Source: CAMLHU01 sp039917855
GTDB taxonomy: Bacteria; Gemmatimonadota; Gemmatimonadetes; Gemmatimonadales; GWC2-71-9
Direction of reading: 5' to 3'
Length of the DNA: 28,081 nt
Assembly: GCA_039917855.1 (NCBI GenBank)
Contig: JBDSIR010000066.1
Span: 1-28,081, forward strand
The notes beneath the pieces are model-generated. The model ran no database searches. It was not told the DNA's origin and saw nothing but the letters and a program-made list of their open reading frames with translations. Made by a program: the position numbers and the translations under genes. Of the stretch, positions 20,755-28,081 are shown one piece after another. The first letter of the stretch is position 1. Every line of letters begins with the position of its first letter.

Positions 20755-22028
20755 GCCGCCGTACCTTGGCGGCTTCCGCGACGGTCGCCGGCATCGGGCT
20801 CCACACCGGGGCGCACACGGTGGTCCGCTTCACCCCGGCCGAGGCCGGGATCGGCATCCGGTTCCGTCGCACCGACCTGCCGGGTACCCCGCCGATCCCG
20901 GCCACCCTCCCGAACGTGGAGGGGACCGAGCGCCGGACCGCCATCGGCGTCGCGCCGGTCACCATCCACACCGTCGAACACCTCCTCGCCGCAGTCTCGG
21001 CGCTGCAGCTCGACGACATCGAGATCGCGCTGGATGGCCCGGAGCCCCCGATCGTCGATGGTTCGTTCCGCCCCTTCCTGGAAGCCCTCGTGGGCGCCGG
21101 GGTGACGGAACAGGCCGGCGAGGCGGTGACCTACCGGGTCGAGCGCCCCTTCACCCTCGATGTCGGCGATTCGCACTACGCCGTCCGCCCGGCCGGGGAG
21201 TTCGCGGTCTCGGTCTCGATCGACTTTCCGCACCCGGCGGTCGGGAAGCAAGCTGGGTCGTGGACCGTGAGCCCCGAAGGGTTCGCCGCCGAGCTGGCGG
21301 GGGCCAGGACCTTCGGACTCATCCGGGAGGTGGAGGCGCTCCGCGCCAAAGGGCTCGCCCTCGGCGCCTCCACCGAGAACGCCATCGCCCTCGATGACAC
21401 CGGGGTGATGGGCACCACGCTCCGCTGGCCGGACGAGTTCGTCCGCCACAAGGCGGGCGACTTGGTGGGCGATCTGGCCCTGCTTGGAGGCCGGCTCCTG
21501 GCCCACGTCGAAGCCCACCGTCCCAGTCACCATGGCAATGCCGCGCTCGCGCGTCAACTCTGGCGCACTGCGCGCCGCACCGGGAGGATCGCTATGGATA
21601 TCGCGTCGATCATGCACAACCTGCCGCACCGCTACCCCTTCCTGCTCGTCGACCGCATCATCGAGAAGGAAGTCGGGAAACGGATCGTCGGCCTGAAGAA
21701 CGTCACCATCAACGAGCCGTTCTTCGCCGGGCATTTCCCGGGACACCCGGTCATGCCGGGGGTGCTCATCATCGAGTCGATGGCCCAGGTCGGCGGGATG
21801 CTGCTGATGGACCTCGTGCCCGAGGAAAAGCGGCGTCAGACCGTGGTCTACTTCATGTCGCTCGACAAGGTGAAGTTCCGCCGCCCGGTGCTGCCCGGCG
21901 ACCAGCTGCGCTGCGAGCTCGAGCTGGTGCAGTTCCGCGGGAAGACCTGCAAGATGGCCGGCAAGGCGTATGTCGACGGGAATCTGGTCTGCGAGGCCGA
22001 GATGATGGCCCGAGTGGTGGATCGGTGA
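20751..22028 (+). CDS. lpxC-fabZ: Bifunctional LpxC deacetylase - FabZ dehydratase fusion
   Basis: The product is 425 residues from GTG 20751, where the LpxC N-terminus SRRTLAASATVAGIGLHTG begins. Residues 1-281 are LpxC, the committed zinc deacetylase of lipid A synthesis: TVEHLLAA with H77, and HKAGD with H233 and D237, supply the zinc site, and HRPSHHGN the C-terminal histidine. Residues 282-425 are FabZ, the 3-hydroxyacyl-ACP dehydratase: active-site histidine in NLPHRYPFLLVD (H293) and glutamate in PGVLIIESMAQ (E342). LpxC and FabZ compete for the hydroxyacyl-ACP pool, so a fusion could balance them. The same fusion is known in Bacteroidota. A consensus ribosome-binding site inside the gene may also yield free FabZ. 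It overlaps lpxA by GTGA. Confidence 0.95.
   Translation: MSRRTLAASATVAGIGLHTGAHTVVRFTPAEAGIGIRFRRTDLPGTPPIPATLPNVEGTERRTAIGVAPVTIHTVEHLLAAVSALQLDDIEIALDGPEPPIVDGSFRPFLEALVGAGVTEQAGEAVTYRVERPFTLDVGDSHYAVRPAGEFAVSVSIDFPHPAVGKQAGSWTVSPEGFAAELAGARTFGLIREVEALRAKGLALGASTENAIALDDTGVMGTTLRWPDEFVRHKAGDLVGDLALLGGRLLAHVEAHRPSHHGNAALARQLWRTARRTGRIAMDIASIMHNLPHRYPFLLVDRIIEKEVGKRIVGLKNVTINEPFFAGHFPGHPVMPGVLIIESMAQVGGMLLMDLVPEEKRRQTVVYFMSLDKVKFRRPVLPGDQLRCELELVQFRGKTCKMAGKAYVDGNLVCEAEMMARVVDR
21582..21596 (+). promoter_or_regulatory. Internal ribosome-binding site and ATG at the LpxC/FabZ junction
   Basis: GGGAGG at 21582-21587 lies 6 nt before an in-frame ATG at 21594, exactly where the FabZ domain begins (MDIASIMHNLPHRYP). 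Spacing and sequence are those of a good Shine-Dalgarno start. Separate synthesis of a 144-residue FabZ alongside the fusion is therefore possible. Confidence 0.55.
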
Positions 22029-22801
22029 GCGCCCGCGTCCACCCGACCGCCCTGGTGGACCCGAAGGCCCAGCTCGGCGGCGACGTCGAGATCGGCCCTT
22101 TCTGCATTGTGGGCCCCGATGTCATCCTGGGCGACCGGACGGTCCTGGGACCACGGGTCACGCTCCACCGCTACGTGCGCACCGGGGTGGACGTCCACAT
22201 CGGCGACGGGTCGGTGCTCGGCGGCCTGCCGCAAGACCTCAAGTTCAAGGGTGAGGAGACCTGGGTCGAGGTGGGCGCCGGGACGACCATCCGCGAGTAC
22301 TGCACTTTCAACCGCGGCACGGCCCAGAGCTTCAAGACCACCGTGGGCGAGAAGTGCTTCATCATGAGCTACGTGCACCTCGCGCACGACTGCCACATCG
22401 GGAATGGGGTCACCATCGCGAACGGGACCCAGCTGGCGGGTCACGTCACCGTGCACGATCGCGCCGGGCTCTCCGGGCTGGTCGCGGTGCACCAGTTCGT
22501 CACCATCGGCGCCTTCGCCTTCGTGGGTGGCTGCACCCGGGTCAATCAGGACATCCCCCCCTACGTGAAAGCGGTCGGCAACCCGATGGAGCTCTTCGGG
22601 CTCAATTCGGTGGGGCTCCAGCGCGCCGGCTTCGCCGCCGAGACCATCCAGGCGCTGAAGCGTGCCTACCGCCTCTACTTCAACTCCGACCTTACCCTGT
22701 CGCAGGCCACCGAGCGCGCCCGCGCCGACCTGCCGCCCTCCCCGGAGGTCGAGCAGTTCATCGAGTTTGTCGAGAACTCGCAACGGGGCGTGCCGGCGTG
22801 A
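22025..22801 (+). CDS. lpxA: UDP-N-acetylglucosamine acyltransferase
   Basis: The product is 258 residues from GTG 22025, normal for LpxA (E. coli 262). The beta-helix opens VHPTALVDPKAQLGGDVEIG, and LGGLPQDLKFKGE is a family signature. The catalytic histidine is in HLAHDCHIG (H121; E. coli H125), and VHQFVTIGAFAFVGGCTRV leads to the helical C-terminal domain. It transfers the first hydroxyacyl chain in lipid A synthesis. The next gene, a GnnA-like oxidoreductase, overlaps it by GTGA; in species where GnnA makes a 3-amino sugar nucleotide LpxA can form an amide rather than an ester, so substrate choice here is open. Confidence 0.96.
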   Translation: MSARVHPTALVDPKAQLGGDVEIGPFCIVGPDVILGDRTVLGPRVTLHRYVRTGVDVHIGDGSVLGGLPQDLKFKGEETWVEVGAGTTIREYCTFNRGTAQSFKTTVGEKCFIMSYVHLAHDCHIGNGVTIANGTQLAGHVTVHDRAGLSGLVAVHQFVTIGAFAFVGGCTRVNQDIPPYVKAVGNPMELFGLNSVGLQRAGFAAETIQALKRAYRLYFNSDLTLSQATERARADLPPSPEVEQFIEFVENSQRGVPA

Positions 22802-23778
22802 CCTCACGGATCCCCGTCGGCGTGGTCGGTGTCGGTGCGCTCGGCCGGCACCACGCCAGGCACCTGGCACAGAATCCGGCCGCCGAGCTGGTGGGAGTCT
22901 TCGATCGCGATCCCGGCCGCGCCAAGCAGGTGGCCGAGGAGGTCGGCTCGACCGCCTTCACCGATCTCGACGCCCTGCTCACCAAAGTGAAAGGGGTCTC
23001 CTGCGCCGTCATCACCTCGGCGCACCACGAAGTCGGCCTGCACATCCTGGGGCGTGGCGTCGCGATCCTTATGGAAAAGCCGATCGCCGCCACCGCCGCC
23101 CAGGCCGATGACCTGCTCGCGGCCGCTGACAAGGCGAAGGTGCCCCTGCATGTGGGGCAGATCGAGCGCTTCAATCGCGCCGTCCGCGCCGCGGCCCCCC
23201 ACATCGACGATCCCCGGTACATCGAATGCCAGCGCCTGGCGCCCTTCGCCACCCGCGGATCGGATGTCTCCGTCATCCTTGACCTGATGGTGCATGACAT
23301 CGACCTCGTGCTCCACCTCACCGGCGAGCGGAGTGCCACCGAGATCCGCGCGGTCGGGACCCGTCTCCTCTCCTCCCACGTGGACCTCTGCAATGCCCGG
23401 CTCGAGCTTGCGGGCGGACAGGTGGCGAGTCTCACCACATCACGGCTCTCACCGGGGCGGGTGCGGCGCGCACGGGTGTTCCAGAGGAATGGGTATCTCT
23501 CGCTCGATCTCCATGCCGGCACCGGGGAGTTCGTCAAGATGAAGGGGGGCTGGGCCCCCGATCGGCCGGAAGGGACTGCCCTCGAGGAGGTGGTCGAGCG
23601 GATCCCCCTGACCGCCCCCGAGGCCGATGCGCTCGGGCTGGAGACCCAGGCCTTCGTGGCCGCGCTCCGGGGCGAGGCGAATGCGGGCGTCACCGGCGCG
23701 GAGGGGCGCGCGGCCCTCGCCCTCGCGCTCGCTGTGGCCGACGCGGTGGACCAGCATCCCCTGCTGCCAGGGCGATGA
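22798..23778 (+). CDS. Gfo/Idh/MocA-family oxidoreductase, GnnA-like
   Basis: The product is 326 residues from GTG 22798. A Rossmann fold begins VGVVGVGALGRHHARHL with GVGALG at 11-16, the family EKP motif is in LMEKPIAAT (K94), and the catalytic-type HDID is at 166-169. Placement between lpxA and lpxB matches gnnA of Acidithiobacillus, which with the transaminase GnnB turns UDP-GlcNAc into UDP-GlcNAc3N for amide-rich lipid A. No gnnB is found in the window. The family is very broad, so the GnnA role rests on position and is only a proposal. It overlaps lpxB by ATGA, so a role in lipid A or sugar-nucleotide metabolism is likely. Confidence 0.8.
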   Translation: MTSRIPVGVVGVGALGRHHARHLAQNPAAELVGVFDRDPGRAKQVAEEVGSTAFTDLDALLTKVKGVSCAVITSAHHEVGLHILGRGVAILMEKPIAATAAQADDLLAAADKAKVPLHVGQIERFNRAVRAAAPHIDDPRYIECQRLAPFATRGSDVSVILDLMVHDIDLVLHLTGERSATEIRAVGTRLLSSHVDLCNARLELAGGQVASLTTSRLSPGRVRRARVFQRNGYLSLDLHAGTGEFVKMKGGWAPDRPEGTALEEVVERIPLTAPEADALGLETQAFVAALRGEANAGVTGAEGRAALALALAVADAVDQHPLLPGR

Positions 23779-24902
23779 CGATCGCGGCAGGGCGGGCTCC
23801 GCGCATCCTGCTCTCCGCCGGAGAGCCCAGCGGCGACCTGCACGGCGGTCCGCTGGTGGCCGCGCTCCGTGAGCGCTGGCCCGACGCCGAGATCATCGCC
23901 TTCGGCGGACCCAGGATGGCCGCCGCCGGCGCCGAGGTCCGCTGGCGGATGGAGGACTATTCGGCCTTCGGTTTCGCCGAAGTGGTCGCCAGCGTGCCCC
24001 GGCATTTCCGGCTGATGCAGGAGATGGAGCGCGAGCTGGATCGACGCCCCGTCGACCTCGTGATCCCGATCGACTACCCCGGATTCAACCTGCGTCTGGC
24101 CGAGCGGGCCAAGCGCCGGGGGGCCAAGGTGCTCTACTTCATTCCACCCCAGGTGTGGGCGTGGCATCGGTCGCGGATCGAACGACTCCGGCGCGACTGC
24201 GATCGACTCGCGGTGATCCTCCCGTTCGAGGAAGAGTTCTACCGGGCGGAGGGGATCGCCGCCACCTACGTCGGCAACCCGCTGGTGGATCGCTCCTGGC
24301 CCCTGCGGGCCGACGCTCGTGCCCGACTCGGCTTGGCGGCAGGGGAGCGGGTGCTGGGTATCTTTCCCGGAAGCCGGGGACAGGAAGTGCGAAGGCTGTG
24401 GGGGCCGATGCGAGATGCAGCGTGGGCGCTCCTGGCGCGGGACCGGGTCGACCGAGTGGTCGTGGCCGCGACACCGGCGGGTGAGTACCCCGATCCGGGC
24501 GACGCACTGATCCACCGGGGAGATCCGATGGATGTCTTCGTCGCCGCCGATGTCGCGCTGGCCAAGTCGGGGACCACGACCCTCGAATGCGCACTGGCCG
24601 ACCTCCCGATGGTGGTGGCGTACAAGGCACACTGGTTCAGCTACTGGCTGGTCCAGCGGATCGCCCGGGTGCGCTTCGCCTCGTTGCCCAACCTGATCCT
24701 CGGTTACGCCGCCTTCCCTGAACTCCTCCAGGACGCCTGCACGGCGCTGACGCTCGAGATCCGGGCCGATCCGCTCTTTGACCACCGGTCGGTGGTCTCC
24801 AAGGAGCAGCGGGTGGCGCTGGCAGCGGTACGGGAGCGGGTCGGAGGACCTGGCGCCGCGGGACGGGCGGCGGCGCTGGCCATGGAGCTCGTCGGCGCTT
24901 GA
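23775..24902 (+). CDS. lpxB: Lipid A disaccharide synthase
   Basis: The product is 375 residues, the standard length. The N-terminal motif ILLSAGEPSGDLHG, the segment VIPIDYPGFNLRLAERAKRR, YFIPPQVWAWHRSRI, LPFEEEFYRAEG and VGNPLVD are all LpxB signatures, and KSGTTTLECAL lies in the nucleotide-binding half. It is a peripheral inner-membrane GT19 glycosyltransferase that joins UDP-diacylglucosamine and lipid X. The UDP-diacylglucosamine hydrolase that makes lipid X (LpxH, LpxI or LpxG) is not in the window. The next gene starts with TTG inside this stop. Confidence 0.96.
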   Translation: MTIAAGRAPRILLSAGEPSGDLHGGPLVAALRERWPDAEIIAFGGPRMAAAGAEVRWRMEDYSAFGFAEVVASVPRHFRLMQEMERELDRRPVDLVIPIDYPGFNLRLAERAKRRGAKVLYFIPPQVWAWHRSRIERLRRDCDRLAVILPFEEEFYRAEGIAATYVGNPLVDRSWPLRADARARLGLAAGERVLGIFPGSRGQEVRRLWGPMRDAAWALLARDRVDRVVVAATPAGEYPDPGDALIHRGDPMDVFVAADVALAKSGTTTLECALADLPMVVAYKAHWFSYWLVQRIARVRFASLPNLILGYAAFPELLQDACTALTLEIRADPLFDHRSVVSKEQRVALAAVRERVGGPGAAGRAAALAMELVGA

Positions 24903-25528
24903 AGCTGCCGGCGAACGCCGCCCAATGGGTCGGGGTGCCGGCGGTCTCGGCCTTGGCTGCGACCTGGCTGGTCAGGGTGGCCGGGGGGGAACACGAACGG
25001 GCGGCGCGCGCCAGCGGACGTGGCTTCATTTATGTCATCTGGCACGAGACGCTCCTCCCGCTCATCTGGCACCACCGTCGACGCCGCGACATCACCATGC
25101 TGGTCAGCTCCACCCTCGATGGCGATTACCTGATGGCCTTCGGCGGAGCGCTCGGGTACCGGGCGGTGCGCGGTGCGACGGGACAGGGGGGACTCCAGGC
25201 GCTCAGGGAGGTCACCGGGATCCTCCGGGCCGGGCGTCCGGTGGCGATCGCCCCCGATGGGCCGCTCGGGCCGCGGCGGGTGCTCAAACCGGGGACGTTG
25301 ATGGCCGCACAACGCGCGGAGGCCCTGGTGTTACCGCTCCACGCCACCACTGACCGCGGCTGGCGGTTCGATTCGTGGGATCGGTTCCTGGTGCCGAAGC
25401 CTTTCGCCCAGGTCACGGTGCGTTACGCCGTGCCATTCTCGGTCGAGTCTGGCGATGCAGGGCTGGAAGCGGGGACCGCGCAGCTGGCCAGCGCGCTGGC
25501 GGAGCTCACACGGGAGGACGGCGCGTGA
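24899..25528 (+). CDS. DUF374 lysophospholipid-acyltransferase-like protein
   Basis: The product is 209 residues from a TTG at 24899 overlapping the lpxB stop (TTGA). It has the DUF374 pattern: FIYVIWHETLLPLIWHHR, MLVSSTLDGDYLM, YRAVRGATGQGGLQALREV and VAIAPDGPLGPRRVLKPG. The HxxxxL-type segment after W replaces the usual HxxxxD motif of LPLAT enzymes, as is common in DUF374. A hydrophobic N-terminal stretch may associate it with the membrane. These genes often sit among lpxB, waaA and lpxK; the precise substrate is not established. The start codon is inferred from overlap and from the absence of a better upstream site. Confidence 0.85.
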   Translation: MKLPANAAQWVGVPAVSALAATWLVRVAGGEHERAARASGRGFIYVIWHETLLPLIWHHRRRRDITMLVSSTLDGDYLMAFGGALGYRAVRGATGQGGLQALREVTGILRAGRPVAIAPDGPLGPRRVLKPGTLMAAQRAEALVLPLHATTDRGWRFDSWDRFLVPKPFAQVTVRYAVPFSVESGDAGLEAGTAQLASALAELTREDGA

Positions 25529-26577
25529 CCGGACGACGGGGGGACGGGCACCGGGTGGTGCGCTGGCTCTGGACCAGCGAGCGGTTGGACGCCCGGCTGG
25601 TGCGGCTGGCGCTCTTGCCGGTGGCGGCGGGATACGGTGCAGTGATGCGCGCCCGCGCGGCGGCGTACGCCCGTGGGTGGTTCGCGAGCTACGCCCTCCC
25701 GCTTCCGAGCATCGCCGTGGGGAACTTGACGGTCGGCGGATCGGGCAAGACGCCGATCGCGATCTGGGTGGCGCGCTATGCCGCGAGCAAGGGGCTGGTA
25801 CCCGGGGTCCTCCTTCGCGGGTACGCGGGTGGGGACGAGGCCCGGGTCCACGAACGGGCCCTCCCGAAGGGGGTGGTGGTGGTCGATCCGGATCGCCGCG
25901 CGGGCGCCGAACGGGCTCGCGCGGCAGGAGCGCAGATCCTCGTGCTGGACGACGCGTTCCAGCGGCTCGACGTCCGGCGCGACCTGAATATTTGCGTGGT
26001 GAGCGCGGAAACGACCCGGGCCGTACCTTGGAGCCTCCCCGCGGGTCCGTGGCGAGAGGGCGTGGCGGCGCTCCAGCGGGCCGATGCGGTCGTGGTGACC
26101 CGTAAACGCGCTCCCGCCGATGCCGCTGCCGCCCTCGCGGCCGAGATCGCGATCCGATTTGCCGGCCCTATCGCGGTGGCCCACCTCGGCCTCAACGGCC
26201 TCGAGGGAATGGTGAGCGGCACACGGTATCCCGCCTCCGTGCTGCAGGGGAAGCGGGTGATTGCCGCCGCGGCGATCGGGGACCCCGACAGCTTCGTGGG
26301 CCAGCTCAAGGCGGCCGGAGCGGCGGTGCAGGTGGCCACGTGGCGCGACCATCACCAGTATGGACCGGAGGACCTGGCTTGGCTCGCGAAAGCCTCGCGC
26401 AAATCCGATCATCTGGTGATCACAGAGAAGGACGCCGTGAAGTTGCGGGACCGTTGGCCGGCGGGGGTGCAGGAACCCCTCGTGGCCCAGTTGGACCTCG
26501 CCTGGGAACAGGGCGGGGAGCGATTCGTGGGAGCGCTCGACGCCGTCGTGACGCCGACCCAGCCGTTGACCCGTTGA
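25525..26577 (+). CDS. lpxK: Tetraacyldisaccharide 4'-kinase
   Basis: The product is 350 residues from GTG 25525. The P-loop is in SIAVGNLTVGGSGKTPIAIW with GGSGKTP at 71-77. Further signatures are LLRGYAG, LVLDDAFQRLDVRRDL (the family DDGFQH appears as DDAFQR, 142-147), LPAGPWREG, and RDHHQYGPEDL, which carries the conserved catalytic-region histidine, then HLVITEKDAVKL. LpxK phosphorylates the 4' position of the lipid A disaccharide at the inner membrane. It follows DUF374 directly with a GTGA overlap; waaA, often between these two genes, is absent. The change at DDAFQR is conservative enough that activity is expected. Confidence 0.93.
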   Translation: MTGRRGDGHRVVRWLWTSERLDARLVRLALLPVAAGYGAVMRARAAAYARGWFASYALPLPSIAVGNLTVGGSGKTPIAIWVARYAASKGLVPGVLLRGYAGGDEARVHERALPKGVVVVDPDRRAGAERARAAGAQILVLDDAFQRLDVRRDLNICVVSAETTRAVPWSLPAGPWREGVAALQRADAVVVTRKRAPADAAAALAAEIAIRFAGPIAVAHLGLNGLEGMVSGTRYPASVLQGKRVIAAAAIGDPDSFVGQLKAAGAAVQVATWRDHHQYGPEDLAWLAKASRKSDHLVITEKDAVKLRDRWPAGVQEPLVAQLDLAWEQGGERFVGALDAVVTPTQPLTR

Positions 26578-26605
26578 CCGCGCAGGAGAGCCGAACGCGA
26601 CCCGT

Positions 26606-27916
26606 ATGACATCCACCAAGCCGACCCAGCAGAACGTGATGCGGAAGGAGAGGGACACCTTTCTCTCCGGCACCGAGGAGAACCCCTATGAGGCGATGAT
26701 CGCGCGATTCGACGTCGCCGCCAAGAAGCTCGATCTCGATCCGGGCCTCTACAAGGTGCTGACGCACCCCGAGAAGCAGATCATCGTCGCGGTGCCGGTC
26801 CGGCGCGATACCGGCGAGGTGGAGGTCTACACCGGCTACCGGGTCCTCCACAACACATCGCGCGGCCCCGCCAAAGGCGGCATCCGGTTCGACATGCAGG
26901 TCACCCTGGACGAGGTGAAGGCCCTCGCCGCGTGGATGACCTGGAAGTGCGCCGTGGTGAACGTCCCGTTCGGCGGATCCAAGGGCGGCGTCGTCTGCGA
27001 CCCGTCGACGATGTCCAATGGCGAGCTCGAGCGCGTCACCCGCCGCTATACCTCCGCGATCATCGATACCCTCGGCCCCGACAGCGACGTCCCGGCGCCG
27101 GACGTGAACACCAACGAGCGTGTCATGGCGTGGATCATGGACACGTACTCCATGCACAAGCGCCATACCGTGACCGCCGTCGTCACCGGGAAGCCGGTGG
27201 AGATGGGCGGCTCGCTCGGCCGCCGCGAGGCGACCGGCCGTGGCTGCATGTTCGTGACCCGCGAAGCGCTGAAGCGCCTCCGGATGCCGATGAAGGACGC
27301 CAAGATCGCAGTGCAGGGCTTCGGGAACGTCGGCTCGATCTCGGCCAACCTGATGCACAACGAGGGCGCGACGATCGTGGCCGTCAGCGACAAGCATGGC
27401 GGGGTCTACAACGCCAAGGGGATCGACATCGAAGCGGCCCTGGCCTGGGTCCGGGAGAAGAAGTCGCTGGCCGGCCTCCCCAAGACGGAGAGCATCACCA
27501 ACGAACAGCTCCTGGGGCTCGAGTGCGACGTGCTGGTGCCGGCCGCGATGGAGAACGTGATCACCAACGACAACGCCGCGAACGTCAAGGCGAAGGTGAT
27601 CTGCGAAGGCGCCAATGGACCCACTACACCGGCCGCCGACGCGATCCTGCGCGACAAGGGGATCTTCGTCATCCCCGACATCCTCGCCAACGCCGGCGGG
27701 GTGACGGTGAGCTACTTCGAGTGGGTGCAGGACCGCGGCGGGTATTTCTGGGACGAAGACACCGTCAATCAGCGCCTGGAGCGGATCATGGTCCGGGCGT
27801 TCGACGAGGTCGTCGGCATGGCCGACCGGCAGAACGTCGACAACCGGATCGCCGCCTACATGCTGGCGATGGACCGGGTGGCCGCGGTCCACAAGCTCCG
27901 CGGGATGTACGCCTGA
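26606..27916 (+). CDS. gdhA: Glutamate dehydrogenase
   Basis: The product is 436 residues, typical of hexameric GDH. The substrate-binding lysine is in GPAKGGIRF (K90), the catalytic lysine in FGGSKGG (K126), DVPAPDVNTN follows, and the nucleotide-binding loop is GFGNVG (238-243). ICEGANGPTTPAAD and VIPDILANAGGVTVSYFEW are family landmarks. It interconverts glutamate and 2-oxoglutarate plus ammonia; cofactor choice (NAD or NADP) cannot be read with confidence. It begins 28 nt after lpxK; AGGAG at 26584-26588 is 17 nt from the ATG, rather far, so the start is slightly uncertain. Its link to the envelope genes is probably only positional. The stop overlaps rlmH by TGATG. Confidence 0.95.
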   Translation: MTSTKPTQQNVMRKERDTFLSGTEENPYEAMIARFDVAAKKLDLDPGLYKVLTHPEKQIIVAVPVRRDTGEVEVYTGYRVLHNTSRGPAKGGIRFDMQVTLDEVKALAAWMTWKCAVVNVPFGGSKGGVVCDPSTMSNGELERVTRRYTSAIIDTLGPDSDVPAPDVNTNERVMAWIMDTYSMHKRHTVTAVVTGKPVEMGGSLGRREATGRGCMFVTREALKRLRMPMKDAKIAVQGFGNVGSISANLMHNEGATIVAVSDKHGGVYNAKGIDIEAALAWVREKKSLAGLPKTESITNEQLLGLECDVLVPAAMENVITNDNAANVKAKVICEGANGPTTPAADAILRDKGIFVIPDILANAGGVTVSYFEWVQDRGGYFWDEDTVNQRLERIMVRAFDEVVGMADRQNVDNRIAAYMLAMDRVAAVHKLRGMYA

Positions 27917-28081
27917 TGCAGCTCTGCCTCGTGGCCGTCGGGGCGCTCCGCCCCGGCTTCCGCGAGATGTGCGATGAATACCTCCGTCGCCTGGGCCGCT
28001 ACGCCCGGGTGACGGAGCACGAAGTAAAGGAGGCGGGGCGGGTCCCAGCAGGACCCGCCCGCCGGGCAGAGGAGGCCCAAC
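27916..28081 (+). CDS. rlmH: 23S rRNA (pseudouridine1915-N3)-methyltransferase RlmH, N-terminal part
   Basis: The frame is open from ATG 27916 to the window edge (55 codons). The N-terminus reads LCLVAVGALRPGFREMCDEY followed by LRRLGRYARVTEHEVKEAG, which matches the RlmH start (IAVGKLK...Y..YLKRL.RY..). RlmH methylates a pseudouridine in helix 69 of 23S rRNA. The SPOUT catalytic knot lies beyond the window, so completeness cannot be judged. It overlaps the GDH stop by one base. Confidence 0.85.
   Translation, partial: MQLCLVAVGALRPGFREMCDEYLRRLGRYARVTEHEVKEAGRVPAGPARRAEEAQ

Noticed and set aside
26563..26578. Tandem CCGTTGAC repeat at the end of lpxK as a promoter or operator
   Set aside because: Two 8-bp copies at the stop codon with no properly spaced -10 box; too short and within coding sequence to support a call.
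28036..28060. Perfect 10-bp hairpin GGGCGGGTCC/GGACCCGCCC near the window end as a terminator
   Set aside because: It lies in the open rlmH frame, no T-run follows, and the frame continues through it, so it is probably a coincidence of GC-rich codons.

Overview
The window reads as a chromosomal segment of a high-GC Gram-negative (diderm) bacterium. The 16S 3' part, the rRNA layout and the gene set (Lol, BamA, Skp and Lpx genes beside McsA-McsB-ClpC) fit Gemmatimonadota best. That is recognition from memory, not a database match, and the phylum should be treated as likely rather than proven. All recognised genes lie on the + strand.

Region 1 (1-4042) is the end of an rRNA operon: the 3' third of 16S, a spacer of about 220 nt without tRNA genes but with an antitermination boxA, a complete 23S, a complete 5S, a hairpin terminator, and a pair of C-rich/G-rich palindromes of dispersed-repeat type.

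Region 2 (4043-7840) holds five genes. An Era GTPase, a 56-residue Trm112/YcaR zinc-ribbon protein and a Ca2+/H+ antiporter overlap end to end. After a short promoter-like gap come a two-gene signalling unit: a degenerate receiver-GGDEF protein and an MJ0042-type zinc-ribbon protein with an unrecognised C-terminal domain. A near-perfect 38-bp inverted repeat follows (7846-7941).

Region 3 (7978-28081) is one very compact run of co-oriented genes, mostly overlapping by 1 or 4 nt. It starts with prfB (programmed +1 frameshift) and lysS, then lolC/E and lolD (lipoprotein export), mcsA-mcsB-clpC (protein-arginine phosphorylation and AAA+ proteolysis), bamA and skp/ompH (outer-membrane protein assembly), and lpxD, an lpxC-fabZ fusion, lpxA, a GnnA-like oxidoreductase, lpxB, a DUF374 acyltransferase and lpxK (lipid A). 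It ends with glutamate dehydrogenase and the start of rlmH, cut by the window edge.

Taken together, region 3 packs three branches of envelope construction (lipoproteins, outer-membrane proteins, lipid A) into what looks like one transcription unit, with the arginine-kinase/ClpC quality-control module in the middle where CtsR would normally precede it in Firmicutes. That arrangement is the most interesting system-level feature. Local curiosities are an McsB whose predicted allosteric phosphoarginine-binding motif is not conserved, a perfect 10-bp hairpin over the first candidate bamA start, an internal ribosome-binding site inside lpxC-fabZ, and a GnnA-like gene without its transaminase partner nearby.
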